Positions 31,604-40,609 of a DNA stretch of 47,783 bases are shown here, piece by piece. The translations under genes were made by a program, and so were the position numbers. The notes beneath the pieces are model-generated. The model was given only the letters and a program-made list of their open reading frames with translations, had not been told where the DNA came from and made no database searches. Numbering within the stretch: the first letter of the stretch is position 1; the number at the start of each line of letters is the position of its first letter. Source of the stretch: Promethearchaeota archaeon (GTDB lineage Archaea; Asgardarchaeota; Lokiarchaeia; Sigyniarchaeales; SOKP01); assembly GCA_013375475.1 (NCBI GenBank), contig JABXKD010000020.1:1-47783 (forward strand), in the 5' to 3' direction.

Positions 31604-32599
31604 TTAGGTTGCAGATAAAAAGAGGTTTACCGGCTTTTCGCTACCTATCAAACCGCCTGAAGTTCTCGTATGAATCTCATTAACATTATCTACAGTTAAG
31701 GGTGCAATAAGTTCCATGCTTTTAACCTCATCTGTGTTTTCGGGGCTACCGATAATTAAAAAAATTCCTTTTAAAGTTGTAATGATATAAGCTAAAGGAA
31801 GCCATTCATAATACAGCCGTATTTTTGCTTTTGGAGAAGGAAAATATGAGTATATGCCACCATAAGTGATAATAGCATGTATATCACCAACAAAACTTCC
31901 GCTATAGCGATCTTTGAAATTATGATTAATTAATTTTTGTTCGTAAGCTTTACATTTATTGGACCACTTTGTTGAATCTCCTCCAAGGCACCTTATACCT
32001 CCTTTCGCATTATTGGGTAATTCCTTTAATTCTTGATAAATATAATGATAGAAGGTCATGCTATATGGGGAAGTATCCAGAATGAATTCTGCAACTTTAC
32101 CATTAAGAGCTAAAACTAGGTTAGTATAAATACCATATAGAACATAGAAACTACAAATTATAATCCCAATTTCATTGTAAATTCCCACTATCGTCCCTAC
32201 GGTTCTATTAACAATAACATTAGATGAACCGTCTACAGGATCTATTGTAATTCCGAACTTTCCACTACCTAGAACGGGTTCAGCTTCTTCAGAAGCAATA
32301 AATAGAAAATTGACATCGCTTTCTTGAAGTGCTTTTAGGATAATGCTATGAGTTAATATATCCTCGTGAATTTGGGATTCACCATAAAGATTGATCGTCT
32401 TCTGTTCTACTTTTTCAATATCCATTCTTTGTTCGATTTCACGCGAAGTTATTCCTCTTTCTAACAAACCTCTTATGGGAATCGTAGCTTCAGCAATAGT
32501 CTCAATAATCTCAATTAATTCTTCTCTATCTGAATAAGAATGTGGAATGTCATTATCCAACCATTTTGATAATTTTATAAATTCTTTTCTCTCACTCAT
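31604..32599 (-). CDS. fbp: Fructose-1,6-bisphosphatase, class I
   Basis: The 331-residue protein has the inositol-phosphatase-superfamily signatures of class I FBPase: ASEEAEPVLGSGKFGITIDP with metal-binding Glu and Asp, DPVDGSSNVIVNRTVGTIVG (DPxDGSSN is the metal site), YSGSFVGDIHAIITYGGIYS and KAKIRLYYEWLPLAYI. It removes the 1-phosphate in gluconeogenesis. Most archaea use other enzymes for this step, so this bacterial/eukaryal-type enzyme is probably acquired by transfer. It is co-directional with trm1 and rlmE. Confidence 0.88.
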   Translation of the reverse strand: MSERKEFIKLSKWLDNDIPHSYSDREELIEIIETIAEATIPIRGLLERGITSREIEQRMDIEKVEQKTINLYGESQIHEDILTHSIILKALQESDVNFLFIASEEAEPVLGSGKFGITIDPVDGSSNVIVNRTVGTIVGIYNEIGIIICSFYVLYGIYTNLVLALNGKVAEFILDTSPYSMTFYHYIYQELKELPNNAKGGIRCLGGDSTKWSNKCKAYEQKLINHNFKDRYSGSFVGDIHAIITYGGIYSYFPSPKAKIRLYYEWLPLAYIITTLKGIFLIIGSPENTDEVKSMELIAPLTVDNVNEIHTRTSGGLIGSEKPVNLFLSAT

Positions 32600-32680
32600 T
32601 AAGACAACTCATTTGTTGCTTGTAAATTTTATTTCTTGAATTAAAATAATGAGCTATAATTGATAATCATTTATATTTTT

Positions 32681-33373
32681 TTATTCAAAACCGCGTTTAG
32701 TTAACATTGTATTTAGCAGAAAAGAAATATTATCATTTCCTCTATGTAAAATAAACTTTCGGTTGTTCACTATATCTGTTCGTACGATTTTGATAGAATT
32801 TGCAACCCAATATTGCATTACATTACCGCCGCTTTCCACCTCGTAAGTTTGCCCCTCTTGAGTTTTTCTACTAATTTCATTTACAATCAAGATATCAATC
32901 TCATATTTTTGTTTTAAACTAACCAAATTAGCTAACATCTGATTCAGTTTATAATTCAGGATAAAATTTTTTCCTTTTTTCTCAAGATTTAATTCTAATC
33001 GATATAAATCTGTCATAGAATCTATAATTATTAAATTATATGTCCCATTTTTAGTTTTTAAATCATTTAAAACACCAAATTCCAGATTAAATATAAAACT
33101 GAATAAATCATCAAAGTTCGTAGAATGAATAAATAAATTATCTTCTAAAACATCCTCTAAATTATTCTCAAATACAGTGTCAATTATTTTTAATGGAAGA
33201 TTTGGTTTAGTGTATATGTAAAGCACTTTCTTTCTATTTAACGCATATTTCTTAGCTATTTGAAGTGATAATGTAGTTTTTCCGACACCAAAATCCCCCC
33301 ATAAAGAAGTTATTCCCTCTTTAGTATCAGTAGACTTAAAGAACTCGTTAATTTTAGTTAGGGGAAATTGCAT
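32681..33373 (-). CDS. radB: DNA repair and recombination protein RadB-like
   Basis: The 230-residue protein is a compact RecA-superfamily ATPase with Walker A WGDFGVGKTTLSLQ near 25-38, Walker B LIIIDSMTDLYRLEL near 118-132, and the L2-like region IVNEISRKTQEG followed by the conserved VESGGNVMQYWVANSIKI. The lack of an N-terminal DNA-binding domain and the length are characteristic of archaeal RadB. It is divergent from the RuvC-like gene, with only 42 nt between the two starts, suggesting a shared regulatory region. Confidence 0.82.
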   Translation of the reverse strand: MQFPLTKINEFFKSTDTKEGITSLWGDFGVGKTTLSLQIAKKYALNRKKVLYIYTKPNLPLKIIDTVFENNLEDVLEDNLFIHSTNFDDLFSFIFNLEFGVLNDLKTKNGTYNLIIIDSMTDLYRLELNLEKKGKNFILNYKLNQMLANLVSLKQKYEIDILIVNEISRKTQEGQTYEVESGGNVMQYWVANSIKIVRTDIVNNRKFILHRGNDNISFLLNTMLTKRGFE

Positions 33374-33415
33374 AATTAAAAATTTTTAATTGTATATTTA
33401 ATTTATAATAATAAT

Positions 33416-34264
33416 TTGAGAAATCAACCTTTATATATCTTAACAGAGGATCTAAATTTCTTTTATATGCTTAAAAATGAATTAGATAACCACAATATTA
33501 AATTTAAGATTTTAAATTTAGACGCAAAAATTCCTTCAATATCTTCCCTAATTCTTACAACTACTGAAGATATAGCTAAATTATCAGTAAGAAATCATAA
33601 TAACTACCTTGTATATTCAAAAAAGTATGATTTTGAGAAGTATCTTATTAAGATAATTGCTGCCTATAGAATTAAGTATAGTAAAATTTATTCTGCTCTG
33701 ACTTTTTCTATAGATCCAGGCAATAAATTAGGTTTGATGATTTTTTTAGATGATTATTATTTAGATTCGTATTGCTGCTTTGAGAAAATAGATTTACTTA
33801 ATACGATAAAAAAATATGTAGAAACCTTCCAAGAAGAAAATCCAAATGATATGTATCTAAATTTTAAATTGGGACGAGGCGTTCTTACAATAGCATTTGA
33901 TTTGGTAACAGATATTTATAGAATTTTCCAAGGTAAAAAAAATATAAAAGTATATCTGATCGACGAATTCAGGTCGTCTAAAATTAGACTCTCTGGGGAG
34001 AAGGGAGGTCGAAAAATTTCAAAAGATGAGGTTTCAGCTTTAATTTTAGCATTAAGAAATGGTATTGCAGTTAATATAGATAATTACGAAGATGTGTTTG
34101 AGCAGATTAAAAACAAGACATTAAAAACAAGTAATTTTAATACATTTAGAACTGAAAATCATGAGATTTCTTTACTAGAATTAAAGGAAATGTTAGAAAA
34201 ATTGTTGCGTGGTGAGTTAACTCTCAGTAGCGCAATGCAAATATTAGATAATAATCCATCATAA
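33416..34264 (+). CDS. Predicted RuvC/RNase H-fold protein next to radB
   Basis: The 282-residue protein is not a named family to me, but residues about 95-225 show the spacing of a RuvC-like fold: FSIDPGNKLGLMIFLDD (first Asp and Gly-rich strand), KLGRGVLTIAFDLV, VYLIDEFRSSK (Asp-Glu at the second acidic position), and SKDEVSALILALRNG, where a conserved Asp/Glu precedes a helix. A non-conserved N-terminal domain (1-94) and a helical C-terminus (230-282) flank it. Being divergent from radB supports a role in recombination. The start is TTG, probably leaderless; the next ATG would remove 17 residues. Confidence 0.5.
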   Translation: MRNQPLYILTEDLNFFYMLKNELDNHNIKFKILNLDAKIPSISSLILTTTEDIAKLSVRNHNNYLVYSKKYDFEKYLIKIIAAYRIKYSKIYSALTFSIDPGNKLGLMIFLDDYYLDSYCCFEKIDLLNTIKKYVETFQEENPNDMYLNFKLGRGVLTIAFDLVTDIYRIFQGKKNIKVYLIDEFRSSKIRLSGEKGGRKISKDEVSALILALRNGIAVNIDNYEDVFEQIKNKTLKTSNFNTFRTENHEISLLELKEMLEKLLRGELTLSSAMQILDNNPS

Positions 34265-34410
34265 TTAGCAAAGATTTAACTTTTTTCGATATTTCTAGAA
34301 TTAAAAGTGATCATAAAGTGTTATTTTTGATCATAAAAATGTCAAAAAAAAAATATGGTAATGGGAATTGATATTTCGATTCTCATTTTTTTTAGGGGAT
34401 ATTTACAATT

Positions 34411-35505
34411 ATGAAAAGGTTTAGAAGTATTGATATTCTTCGAGGTGTCTGTATATTCTACATGACTTTTGGACATATGGTTAATTGGTGGATTTCCCAA
34501 GCAGATTTCTGGTTATACGAATTAATATGGAATTATGGGGCTCCTATAGGTGGTGCAGGTTTTTTACTAGTTTCAGGTATGAGCGCTTCAATATCCTATA
34601 AGAAAGATTTGCTGAAAGCTCAAAACTTTCAAGAATTTAAAATGAATAAAGCTAGGAATATATATATGTTGAGAACTTTAATTATATTTCTTATCTCAAC
34701 TTTGTGGAATTTCATTGGCACGCTTTTTATGGGTCTCCCAGGAGTTTGGTTATGGTTTGTTATACAGACAATCTCTATCTCATTATTTATGGCCTGGGTG
34801 TTTTTAAAAACCTCTAGAATTTTTAGGATATTTTTGTGTTTTGCATTCTGGATTAGCAACCAAATTATTTTATATTGGTTAACTCCCTTTCGTTATGAGC
34901 AAAATATTCTTGGATACCTGTTCTACTTTCTTTACAACAGCCCAGATCAAAACGTTATTTTAGGTTACTTTCCTTATCTTCTCTTAGGAACCGTATTAGG
35001 TGATTTATTTTTTGAGTTGGGTAACATAGAGGATTTTGAAAAGAAACATGCTTTTATTAAGAGCAAAGTCCTCATACCGAGTGGGATTTATGGAAGTCTT
35101 CTGATATCGTTTGGTCTTTTGTATAAATTTCCAGATTTTTCAAATAAGGCAAGCTTTTCTTCTCAAATGTTTATTGTTGGAATACAACTCATTTTTTTAG
35201 CTCTTCTAGTCTATTTTAAAGATTTCAGAGTTTTAAAACTTCAAAAGCGATTTAGATTTTTCGAGATCTTTTCCTATTATTCATTCACGATTTTTCTTAC
35301 TCATCATATACTCTACTTCCTATTTCAACCATTTTTTAATGTAGTAAATATATGGTTTATTATTATACCCATATTGATAATATGGACCTATATTTTTCGA
35401 TTAATTTATAAAAAGTGGGATAAATACGCTTCGATAAAATTTCTGATAAATAAATTTGCCGTAAGCCTAGCAGAAAGAATAGAATCGGTCAATAATGCGA
35501 AATAA
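34411..35505 (+). CDS. HGSNAT/DUF1624-like multi-pass membrane protein, copy 1
   Basis: The 364-residue protein has about ten hydrophobic helices. The N-terminal signature RFRSIDILRGVCIFYMTFGH followed by NWWIS matches the heparan-alpha-glucosaminide acetyltransferase catalytic/DUF1624 family. The R-G and a membrane-embedded His are the conserved positions. Other motifs are GAPIGGAGFLLVSGMSASIS, the central GYFPYLLLGTVLGDLF, and YYSFTIFLTHHILYFLF. These proteins transfer acyl groups across membranes in known members; substrate unknown here. First of three related tandem genes. Confidence 0.75.
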   Translation: MKRFRSIDILRGVCIFYMTFGHMVNWWISQADFWLYELIWNYGAPIGGAGFLLVSGMSASISYKKDLLKAQNFQEFKMNKARNIYMLRTLIIFLISTLWNFIGTLFMGLPGVWLWFVIQTISISLFMAWVFLKTSRIFRIFLCFAFWISNQIILYWLTPFRYEQNILGYLFYFLYNSPDQNVILGYFPYLLLGTVLGDLFFELGNIEDFEKKHAFIKSKVLIPSGIYGSLLISFGLLYKFPDFSNKASFSSQMFIVGIQLIFLALLVYFKDFRVLKLQKRFRFFEIFSYYSFTIFLTHHILYFLFQPFFNVVNIWFIIIPILIIWTYIFRLIYKKWDKYASIKFLINKFAVSLAERIESVNNAK

Positions 35506-35649
35506 TTACGATTTCTTTAACCTTATTTTTCTTAATAAGAACCTCCTAAATTTCTATAAAAACTCATACAAGACAAATTAAAATTTTATATTAAATGATG
35601 AATTTATTAATTTTAATCCTAAGTAGTAAGTTCTAAACTAGGGGGAATA

Positions 35650-36747
35650 ATGCAAAGAATCAAAAGTTTAGACTCTTTTCGGGGTTTTATTATGCTTGCG
35701 ATGGTTTGGGTGCATTTATGTGAATGGTGGCTCCGTGAAGAGGACATTTGGTTTTCTAATGCAATTGTTCCTATTTTAAAACTGATTTTTGGACCGGGAT
35801 TTTTATTATTAGCGGGTATTAGCATCGCTCTATCTTATAGGAAAAGTCTTATTAAAATCACTATTATCGATAATTTCACTTACGACATCTTAAAGAGGGA
35901 ATATTTATTCAGAGCAACATTTATTTTAATAGTAGCTTTAGGATATAATTCATTTGTAGCTTTACAATTTGTTAACCCTTTAGATTTATGGAAGTGGTTT
36001 ATGTTACTAACTATGTCAATTTCGTTATTTATAACTTGGCCCTTATTGAAAGCTTCGAAATATGTAAGACTTGCTGTGGCTGTAATAATATGGATCCTAA
36101 ATTATTTCATTTTTAATTATCTTCTACCTTATCAAGGGCAAATAAATGTAAATGGCATCCTATATTATATATTATACAACTCTATAGATGTTATTCCTTT
36201 TCTTCACTATTTTAGCTTTCTTTTGATCGGTACAATTGTAGGGGAAGTTATTTTTGATACGTATCAAATAGAGGATCAGAACGAAAGAAAACTCCTTTTA
36301 AAAAGGAAGATAACCTTTCCTTCATTAATTTTGGGACTACCATTAATAATTATTAGCGTAATTTTTGATCCTCAACTATCACTAGATAGAACTTCATTTA
36401 TATGGGTAATATTCGCATTGGCTATTAATTTAATTTTACTGGCTATATTCCTAGGATTTGAAGATTTTAAGCTACGTATTAATAAAAAGAGGTTGAAATT
36501 TCTGTTCTATTATTCTTACTATTCACTTACAATATATCTTGTCCATAATATTTCGTATTTTTTCTTTTTAAACCAATTAAATATAGTTCATTTCTGGATT
36601 TTTGTAGCTCTATATTGCCTTATATTTGGACTTGTTTTACGGTTAATTCATAATAAATGCGGTCCGAAATTTTCTATAAAAATTCAAGTGAGTAGATTGA
36701 GCTCTGCTTTAGCCAAAAGGTTAGAAAAGATAAATCCTTATAATTAA
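35650..36747 (+). CDS. HGSNAT/DUF1624-like multi-pass membrane protein, copy 2
   Basis: The 365-residue paralogue of its neighbours starts RIKSLDSFRGFIMLAMVWVH with CEWW in place of NWW. It has GPGFLLLAGISIALSYRKSL, LHYFSFLLIGTIVGEV and YYSYYSLTIYLVHNISYFFF. The topology is about ten helices. Copies 1-3 are divergent at the sequence level, so the expansion is old. A signal GGGGGAATA lies before the ATG. The third gene follows after only 26 nt, so copies 2 and 3 are probably co-transcribed. Confidence 0.75.
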   Translation: MQRIKSLDSFRGFIMLAMVWVHLCEWWLREEDIWFSNAIVPILKLIFGPGFLLLAGISIALSYRKSLIKITIIDNFTYDILKREYLFRATFILIVALGYNSFVALQFVNPLDLWKWFMLLTMSISLFITWPLLKASKYVRLAVAVIIWILNYFIFNYLLPYQGQINVNGILYYILYNSIDVIPFLHYFSFLLIGTIVGEVIFDTYQIEDQNERKLLLKRKITFPSLILGLPLIIISVIFDPQLSLDRTSFIWVIFALAINLILLAIFLGFEDFKLRINKKRLKFLFYYSYYSLTIYLVHNISYFFFLNQLNIVHFWIFVALYCLIFGLVLRLIHNKCGPKFSIKIQVSRLSSALAKRLEKINPYN

Positions 36748-36773
36748 TTGTTTATATTTTCGTTAATAGGAAG

Positions 36774-37895
36774 ATGCAAAGATTTAAGAGCATAGATATT
36801 TTTCGCGGGATGTGTATGGGATGGATGTTCCTTGGTCATTTAATAGGTTGGTGGATTCAACCTGGATTCATTTGGTTAGAAAGTCTCGCTTTTAGTATTT
36901 TTGATCCAATTGGGGCTTCTGGTTTTTTATTTATTTCTGGTGTAAGTATGGCATTATCGTATCGAAAACGCATGTACAGAGTTGAGATAGTAAAAGATTT
37001 AACTTATTCAAGGGTAAAAATCTCGTATTATCTTCGAGCTTCTTTACTATTAATAATATCGTTAATCTATAACTTGGCTATTGCTTTGACAATAAACGAC
37101 TTATCGTGGATTTGGACTTGGTTTGTCTTAATGACTGCTGCTTTTTCATTACTAATAGTTTGGCCTTTGTTTAAGGTTTCAAAGAATGTTAGAATTATAA
37201 TTGGTTCTTCTATCTGGCTTATTGGCCAACTTATATATTATATTTTGGATCCATTTAAGCTTCAAGAAAATCTTCAAGGAATATTATACCACATATTATA
37301 TAACGATTTTAGTCAAGATCCTTTAGTCTTATTTTTTCCGTTTTTTCTTTTTGGAACTATTGTTGGAGATGTAATAAATGAAATAAAAGATAATAATAAC
37401 ATAGAAACAAAGAGGAAAGAGATTAAAGATAAGCTTTTAATCCCCATAGGCGTTATAAGTATACTATTACTTACAATTGGTGTATTATTTAAATTTCCCA
37501 ATTTTCTTATTAGGAGTAGTTTTTCTTGGTTATTATATAGTTTAGGTATTATTTTGATAGTGCTATTGATTTTAATAATATTAGAGGAATATAACGTATT
37601 TAAGACTAAGAAAAATTACCGCCTCTTTTTTTACTTCTCGTACTATTCTTTCACAATCTATTTAGGGCATAATTTCTTATATTTTATTTTTTTCGAAAGT
37701 CTAGACCTAATTCATATTTGGATTGCCTCATTTTTAACTTTCATCATATTTAGCTTGATTTTAAGGCAGATATATAAAAAGTGGGGTTGGAAAGCTTCTT
37801 TAAAGGTAGTATTAGGCAAATTGAGTTTTAGATTTTCGGGTAAAATTGAAGAAAAAATAAACGAAAAGAGAGAGAAAGTAGGAAACGCACCCTAA
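36774..37895 (+). CDS. HGSNAT/DUF1624-like multi-pass membrane protein, copy 3
   Basis: The 373-residue paralogue starts RFKSIDIFRGMCMGWMFLGH followed by GWWIQ. Conserved blocks are GASGFLFISGVSMALSYRKR, FPFFLFGTIVGDVI and YYSFTIYLGHNFLYFIF. It is about ten-helix and ends with a charged cytosolic tail (EEKINEKREKVG). It is the last of the three tandem copies and convergent with the NusA-like gene, whose stop lies 1 nt away. Confidence 0.75.
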   Translation: MQRFKSIDIFRGMCMGWMFLGHLIGWWIQPGFIWLESLAFSIFDPIGASGFLFISGVSMALSYRKRMYRVEIVKDLTYSRVKISYYLRASLLLIISLIYNLAIALTINDLSWIWTWFVLMTAAFSLLIVWPLFKVSKNVRIIIGSSIWLIGQLIYYILDPFKLQENLQGILYHILYNDFSQDPLVLFFPFFLFGTIVGDVINEIKDNNNIETKRKEIKDKLLIPIGVISILLLTIGVLFKFPNFLIRSSFSWLLYSLGIILIVLLILIILEEYNVFKTKKNYRLFFYFSYYSFTIYLGHNFLYFIFFESLDLIHIWIASFLTFIIFSLILRQIYKKWGWKASLKVVLGKLSFRFSGKIEEKINEKREKVGNAP

Positions 37896-37896
37896 T

Positions 37897-38406
37897 CTAT
37901 ACAGTAGTAAGGTTACATCTTAATTCTAAGGGATAACTTTCGGTTTTATTAAAAGGATAATTCAAAGTTATGTAATTCCTAAAAATATAGTTTACAGCTT
38001 TTATGTAGCTACCGTCAATTCCTACAGCAACAGCTCTATCTTTTTTAAATAAAAATAATACATTTATTATATCTCGGGTTGGACCTTCAATTAGCATTAC
38101 ATTATGAATGTATGTATCTTCAAAAAAACTGAAAATTATTCTAATTAATGTTAGTTCTTCACGAATTATTAAAATTTTTTTACTTTTCATCAAGTGTCGT
38201 AATTTTCTTAGAAAAGGTTTGGCTGCAAAGTAATCTCCTGACTTAACAAAAAAAAAAATAAATTCATTTATACGGATTACACATACGGGAAAAAAACTTG
38301 TAATTTCATAGAAAAATTTTGATAGTTTTAATTCGATATTAAAGAAATGTTTTTTAATATTTATGATTTGACTAAAAAACAGTTGATTAACCTTAGAATT
38401 AGACAT
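37897..38406 (-). CDS. NusA-like KH-domain protein (divergent)
   Basis: The 169-residue protein resembles archaeal NusA-like proteins, which are two adjacent KH type-2 domains. The first unit reads FIFFFVKSGDYFAAKPFLRK, LRHLMKSKKILIIRE, and lacks a GXXG loop where other members have GKGG. The second unit reads ILFLFKKDRAVAVGIDGSYI, with a canonical GXXG (GIDG), then KAVNYIFRNY. A helical N-terminal extension of about 45 residues precedes. Archaeal NusA binds RNA and acts in transcription or rRNA maturation. It is alone here rather than with the RNA polymerase genes; the family call is moderately secure. Confidence 0.5.
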   Translation of the reverse strand: MSNSKVNQLFFSQIINIKKHFFNIELKLSKFFYEITSFFPVCVIRINEFIFFFVKSGDYFAAKPFLRKLRHLMKSKKILIIREELTLIRIIFSFFEDTYIHNVMLIEGPTRDIINVLFLFKKDRAVAVGIDGSYIKAVNYIFRNYITLNYPFNKTESYPLELRCNLTTV

Positions 38407-38524
38407 ACAAAATTAATTTCTTAATTAAAGAATTTAAAAGTCACATTTTTAACAAATCATTAAAATTATTTTATAGGTCTCATCATTATAAAAAAAGAAC
38501 AATGTGTAATTTGAAATTAAAGAT

Positions 38525-39319
38525 ATGAAAGAACGGTTGGATATTCTTCTTGTTGAGAGAAGATTAGTAGAAAGTAGAGTAAAAGCACAATGGTTAATAA
38601 AAAAGGGTTATGTAACCGTAAATGAGAAGAAAATAATTAAACCCGGTAAAAGGATCGAGAATAATTCTTCTATAATATTAACTAGAAGATTCCCTTATGT
38701 TGGGAGAGGTGGGCTTAAACTAGAAGCTGCTTTAAATAGTTTTTCGATCACTGTTAAAGGGAAGATATGTGCTGATATTGGTGCTTCAGTTGGTGGTTTT
38801 ACAGATTGCTTATTGCAAAACGGAGCGTCAAAAGTTTATGTAATAGATACTGCGAAAGAATTATTACATCCTTCTTTAAAATGCAAAGATGAAAAAGTAG
38901 TTGAACTATTAGGTGTTGATGCACGAGATTTGAAAGTATTACCCACAAAAGTAGATATAGTTACTGTAGATATAACTTTCGCATCCCTTAAATCAGTTCT
39001 TCCTAACGTAAAGGATTATTTGAAAAAAGATGGAGATATAATTGTTTTAGTCAAGCCGCTTTTTGAAACGGATTTTCAGAAAGAAATTAACTTCAAGATT
39101 ATAAAGGATTTAGAAATTCTTAGAAGTATTTTGAGGGATTTAATAGAATGGAACATAAGTAATTTTTTCTTTCCTATTGGTTTGATTGTATCTCCTCTTT
39201 TAGGAAAAGGAGGATCTATTGAATTTTTAATCCATATTCGAATTGATAAGGAATCCGATATTGATTTTGAAGATTTGATTAATCAAGCTTTTGTAGAGGC
39301 AAAAGAAATTAGATTCTAA
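38525..39319 (+). CDS. tlyA: TlyA-family rRNA methyltransferase with S4 domain
   Basis: The 264-residue protein begins with an S4 RNA-binding domain (RLDILLVERRLVESRVKAQW, GYVTVNEKKIIKPGKRIENN) and continues with an FtsJ-type methyltransferase: ADIGASVGGFTDCLLQNGAS as SAM motif near 90-110, VDIVTVDITFASLKSVLPNV, and ILVKPLFET-like IIVLVKPLFET near 170-180. TlyA enzymes 2'-O-methylate cytidines in 16S and 23S rRNA. The family is mostly bacterial. The 3' end overlaps the convergent DUF362 gene by 4 nt. Confidence 0.88.
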   Translation: MKERLDILLVERRLVESRVKAQWLIKKGYVTVNEKKIIKPGKRIENNSSIILTRRFPYVGRGGLKLEAALNSFSITVKGKICADIGASVGGFTDCLLQNGASKVYVIDTAKELLHPSLKCKDEKVVELLGVDARDLKVLPTKVDIVTVDITFASLKSVLPNVKDYLKKDGDIIVLVKPLFETDFQKEINFKIIKDLEILRSILRDLIEWNISNFFFPIGLIVSPLLGKGGSIEFLIHIRIDKESDIDFEDLINQAFVEAKEIRF

Positions 39320-40485
39320 ATACTTGGATAATCTTTGAAAAGTTGGCCCCAACTAGTTTCTAAAAATCGATTTATTCTTTTTTTACCAATTGTTGGATAC
39401 CACAACATATCGTGAAATACTAAAGAACTTAATATTGGTAAGGTAAAAAATATCTTGTTTTGCATTAATGGATTTAAAAATTGTAATGCCCCTTTTCTGA
39501 CCATTTGATCCCCCCAAATTACGAGACTTCGCTTTACTTTAAAATTCCAATTTATGTTCGATACATCCTCTCCAATTATATCAATATCTTTGAAATCTCC
39601 ACATCCTAATCCTTCGTCGTGTGCTAATTTAATAGCAGGTAAATTCAATGGTTCGAATCCTAACATTTTAGCAACAGTAGCATCAACAGCAACTTGATCG
39701 TATCCCGCGATGAGATAATTTTTAATTCGAGGAATCATAGTTCTAGGTCCAGCTCCATCCCCACACACCGTTCCATCTACTATTGCCATAATGTTTGGGT
39801 GTATTTGTTTTTGAACTATTAATAGATCAACCAAAACTTCAGACATAAATTGATGGCTAAAGTGCCTCCGTTTAGTTAAAAGGCCTCCGAATGCATTTTT
39901 CATAGCACATGTTATTCCTCCGTTCTTCATTTCTTCTTTAGTGTCCTTTAACGCACCCCCAATGGCTCCTGTATGACCATGAGTTTTCATAGTAGGTAGA
40001 TGAATTATTGGTTTCCCTACATAAAATTCTGGGATGTTAAAACCTTTAGGAAATATTTTAGAATCAAGTACGTGTAGTTCTTTATCTTTTAATGCAATAA
40101 ATCTATGCCTTAACGATTCGTAGGGCACAAAAGGAATCCTGGTTAAAGGGACAAACCATACGCCATACCGATTTATGATAGGTTTCCACTTATTTCCTTT
40201 TAAACCCTTTTCGATATTAGTTACAACAGTTCGGTTTTCAGCTGTGAAGATTTTTTTTGGATCATAACCATCTTCTATCATAGCTTTAAGAACCCCTTCT
40301 ACTTGCCATGGTGGACTAGAGCATGAAGGGAAGAATTTGGACCAGCTTAAATTTAATTTCAAGATGTTTTTGGAATTTTTGTCATACACTTTCTCATATT
40401 GAGCTAAATGCATCAATTTACTATAATCATCTAAAACTGTTTTAGGAGAAGTTTTTACAACAAAAACTTGGTTTGAATTAATCAT
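39316..40485 (-). CDS. DUF362 domain protein
   Basis: The 389-residue protein matches DUF362: KNILKLNLSWSKFFPSCSSP at the N-terminus, GKPIIHLPTMKTHGHTGAIG centrally with the following GALKDTKEE, NIMAIVDGTVCGDGAGPRTM, YLIAGYDQVAVDATVAKMLG, and DEGLGCGDFKDIDIIGEDVS. Many family members carry ferredoxin-like Fe-S motifs; none is present here, but a conserved cysteine is found in GLGCGD. The biochemical role of DUF362 is not established. The gene converges with tlyA. Confidence 0.8.
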   Translation of the reverse strand: MINSNQVFVVKTSPKTVLDDYSKLMHLAQYEKVYDKNSKNILKLNLSWSKFFPSCSSPPWQVEGVLKAMIEDGYDPKKIFTAENRTVVTNIEKGLKGNKWKPIINRYGVWFVPLTRIPFVPYESLRHRFIALKDKELHVLDSKIFPKGFNIPEFYVGKPIIHLPTMKTHGHTGAIGGALKDTKEEMKNGGITCAMKNAFGGLLTKRRHFSHQFMSEVLVDLLIVQKQIHPNIMAIVDGTVCGDGAGPRTMIPRIKNYLIAGYDQVAVDATVAKMLGFEPLNLPAIKLAHDEGLGCGDFKDIDIIGEDVSNINWNFKVKRSLVIWGDQMVRKGALQFLNPLMQNKIFFTLPILSSLVFHDMLWYPTIGKKRINRFLETSWGQLFKDYPSI

Positions 40486-40609
40486 GATTAGTTACGAAAA
40501 AGAAAGATATTTTATTTTTTTTATGCAATTTCAAACTTCAGAAAAATAAGTACTAAAATTGTAATAAAAAAGAAAAGAAAAATACTTTTAAAAGCTCACT
40601 AGGTCTTGG

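Noticed and set aside
39640..39672. tRNA T-loop-like GGTTCGAATCC on the plus strand
   Set aside because: It lies inside the conserved DUF362 coding sequence and no acceptor stem, D-arm or anticodon arm surrounds it.
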